DNA of 64,000 bases from Grifola frondosa (lineage: Eukaryota > Basidiomycota > Agaricomycetes > Polyporales > Grifolaceae), in the NCBI GenBank assembly GCA_001683735.1, contig LUGG01000004.1:496001-560000 (forward strand), given 5' to 3'. Shown piece after piece: positions 63,831 to 64,000 of the stretch. Under the pieces are notes generated by a model. The model ran no database searches. It had not been told where the DNA came from and saw nothing but the letters and a program-made list of their open reading frames with translations. The first letter of the stretch is position 1. Each line of letters starts with the position of its first letter. The position numbers and the translations under genes are program-made.

Positions 63831-64000
63831 GGCGGCATGTCGGATGATTTGTTTTCTTGACGAATTGCGGATGAGTCTGAAGATGTCTGAACAAGATATG
63901 ATGCCTGGAAGAGGCTTTGCCAGACAGAGTTGGAATGAAACATACGGGTCAGCTGAGTGTGCACAGCGTTGTCGACCGGACGTTTCGCGTCGTTCGACGC
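63831..64000. other. Right end of window, no gene recognised
   Basis: This 170-bp tail is the 3' flank of the COQ11-like gene. No coding signal was identified. Confidence 0.4.

Overview
The window is nuclear DNA from a filamentous basidiomycete, most likely an Agaricomycete. Genes are dense on both strands and interrupted by many short introns of about 50-60 nt with GT..AG ends. The gene set is that of a fungus with RNA interference, autophagy and hydroxamate siderophores, and it includes GDSL esterases and a secreted expansin-like protein typical of plant-decaying Agaricomycetes. No bacterial, viral or organellar block, no tRNA or rRNA gene, no CRISPR array and no intact transposon was seen.

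Layout. 1-3256: 3' part of the NatB auxiliary subunit Naa25/Mdm20. 3551-6526: two tandem, diverged replication protein A 32-kDa (RPA32) genes. 6847-12642: two GDSL/SGNH esterases on the minus strand flanking an MFS sugar transporter. 13028-20388: autophagy lipid-transfer protein ATG2, convergent with RLP24 (20593-21380, minus). 21381-25502: a 4.1-kb stretch with no recognisable gene but skewed word content. 25503-36289: siderophore locus, with an L-ornithine N5-monooxygenase (minus) and a seven-domain A-T-C-T-C-T-C peptide synthetase (plus) diverging from one 890-bp promoter that holds two ATCTGATAA iron-GATA sites. 36355-42415: RIB2-type deaminase and SPT6. 42752-46603: Argonaute with two apparent microexons. 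46876-50159: a small conserved membrane protein, then a frame-broken, unrecognised membrane-protein region. 50878-55176: SPT8 and SRP54, diverging across only 83 bp. 55617-59772 (minus): poly(A)-binding protein PAB1 and a SCAMP family protein. 60699-62033: secreted expansin-like protein with a double-psi beta-barrel. 62545-63830: COQ11-like NAD(P)-binding protein.

Working together. The monooxygenase and the synthetase should make and assemble N5-hydroxyornithine units into a hydroxamate siderophore; the architecture matches what is known of basidioferrin-type synthetases. The N5-acyltransferase that this route needs is not in the window. The two esterases and the sugar transporter may form a small carbohydrate-use group. 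Most other genes are housekeeping: replication, transcription (SPT6, SPT8), translation and targeting (PAB1, SRP54, RLP24), protein acetylation and trafficking.

Sequence quality. Many highly conserved genes need one-base frame corrections, mostly in short C/G or A runs. These look like assembly or sequencing indels rather than gene decay, so exon joins given here are approximate. Gene ends were placed by reading start and stop codons and splice sites directly from the sequence.
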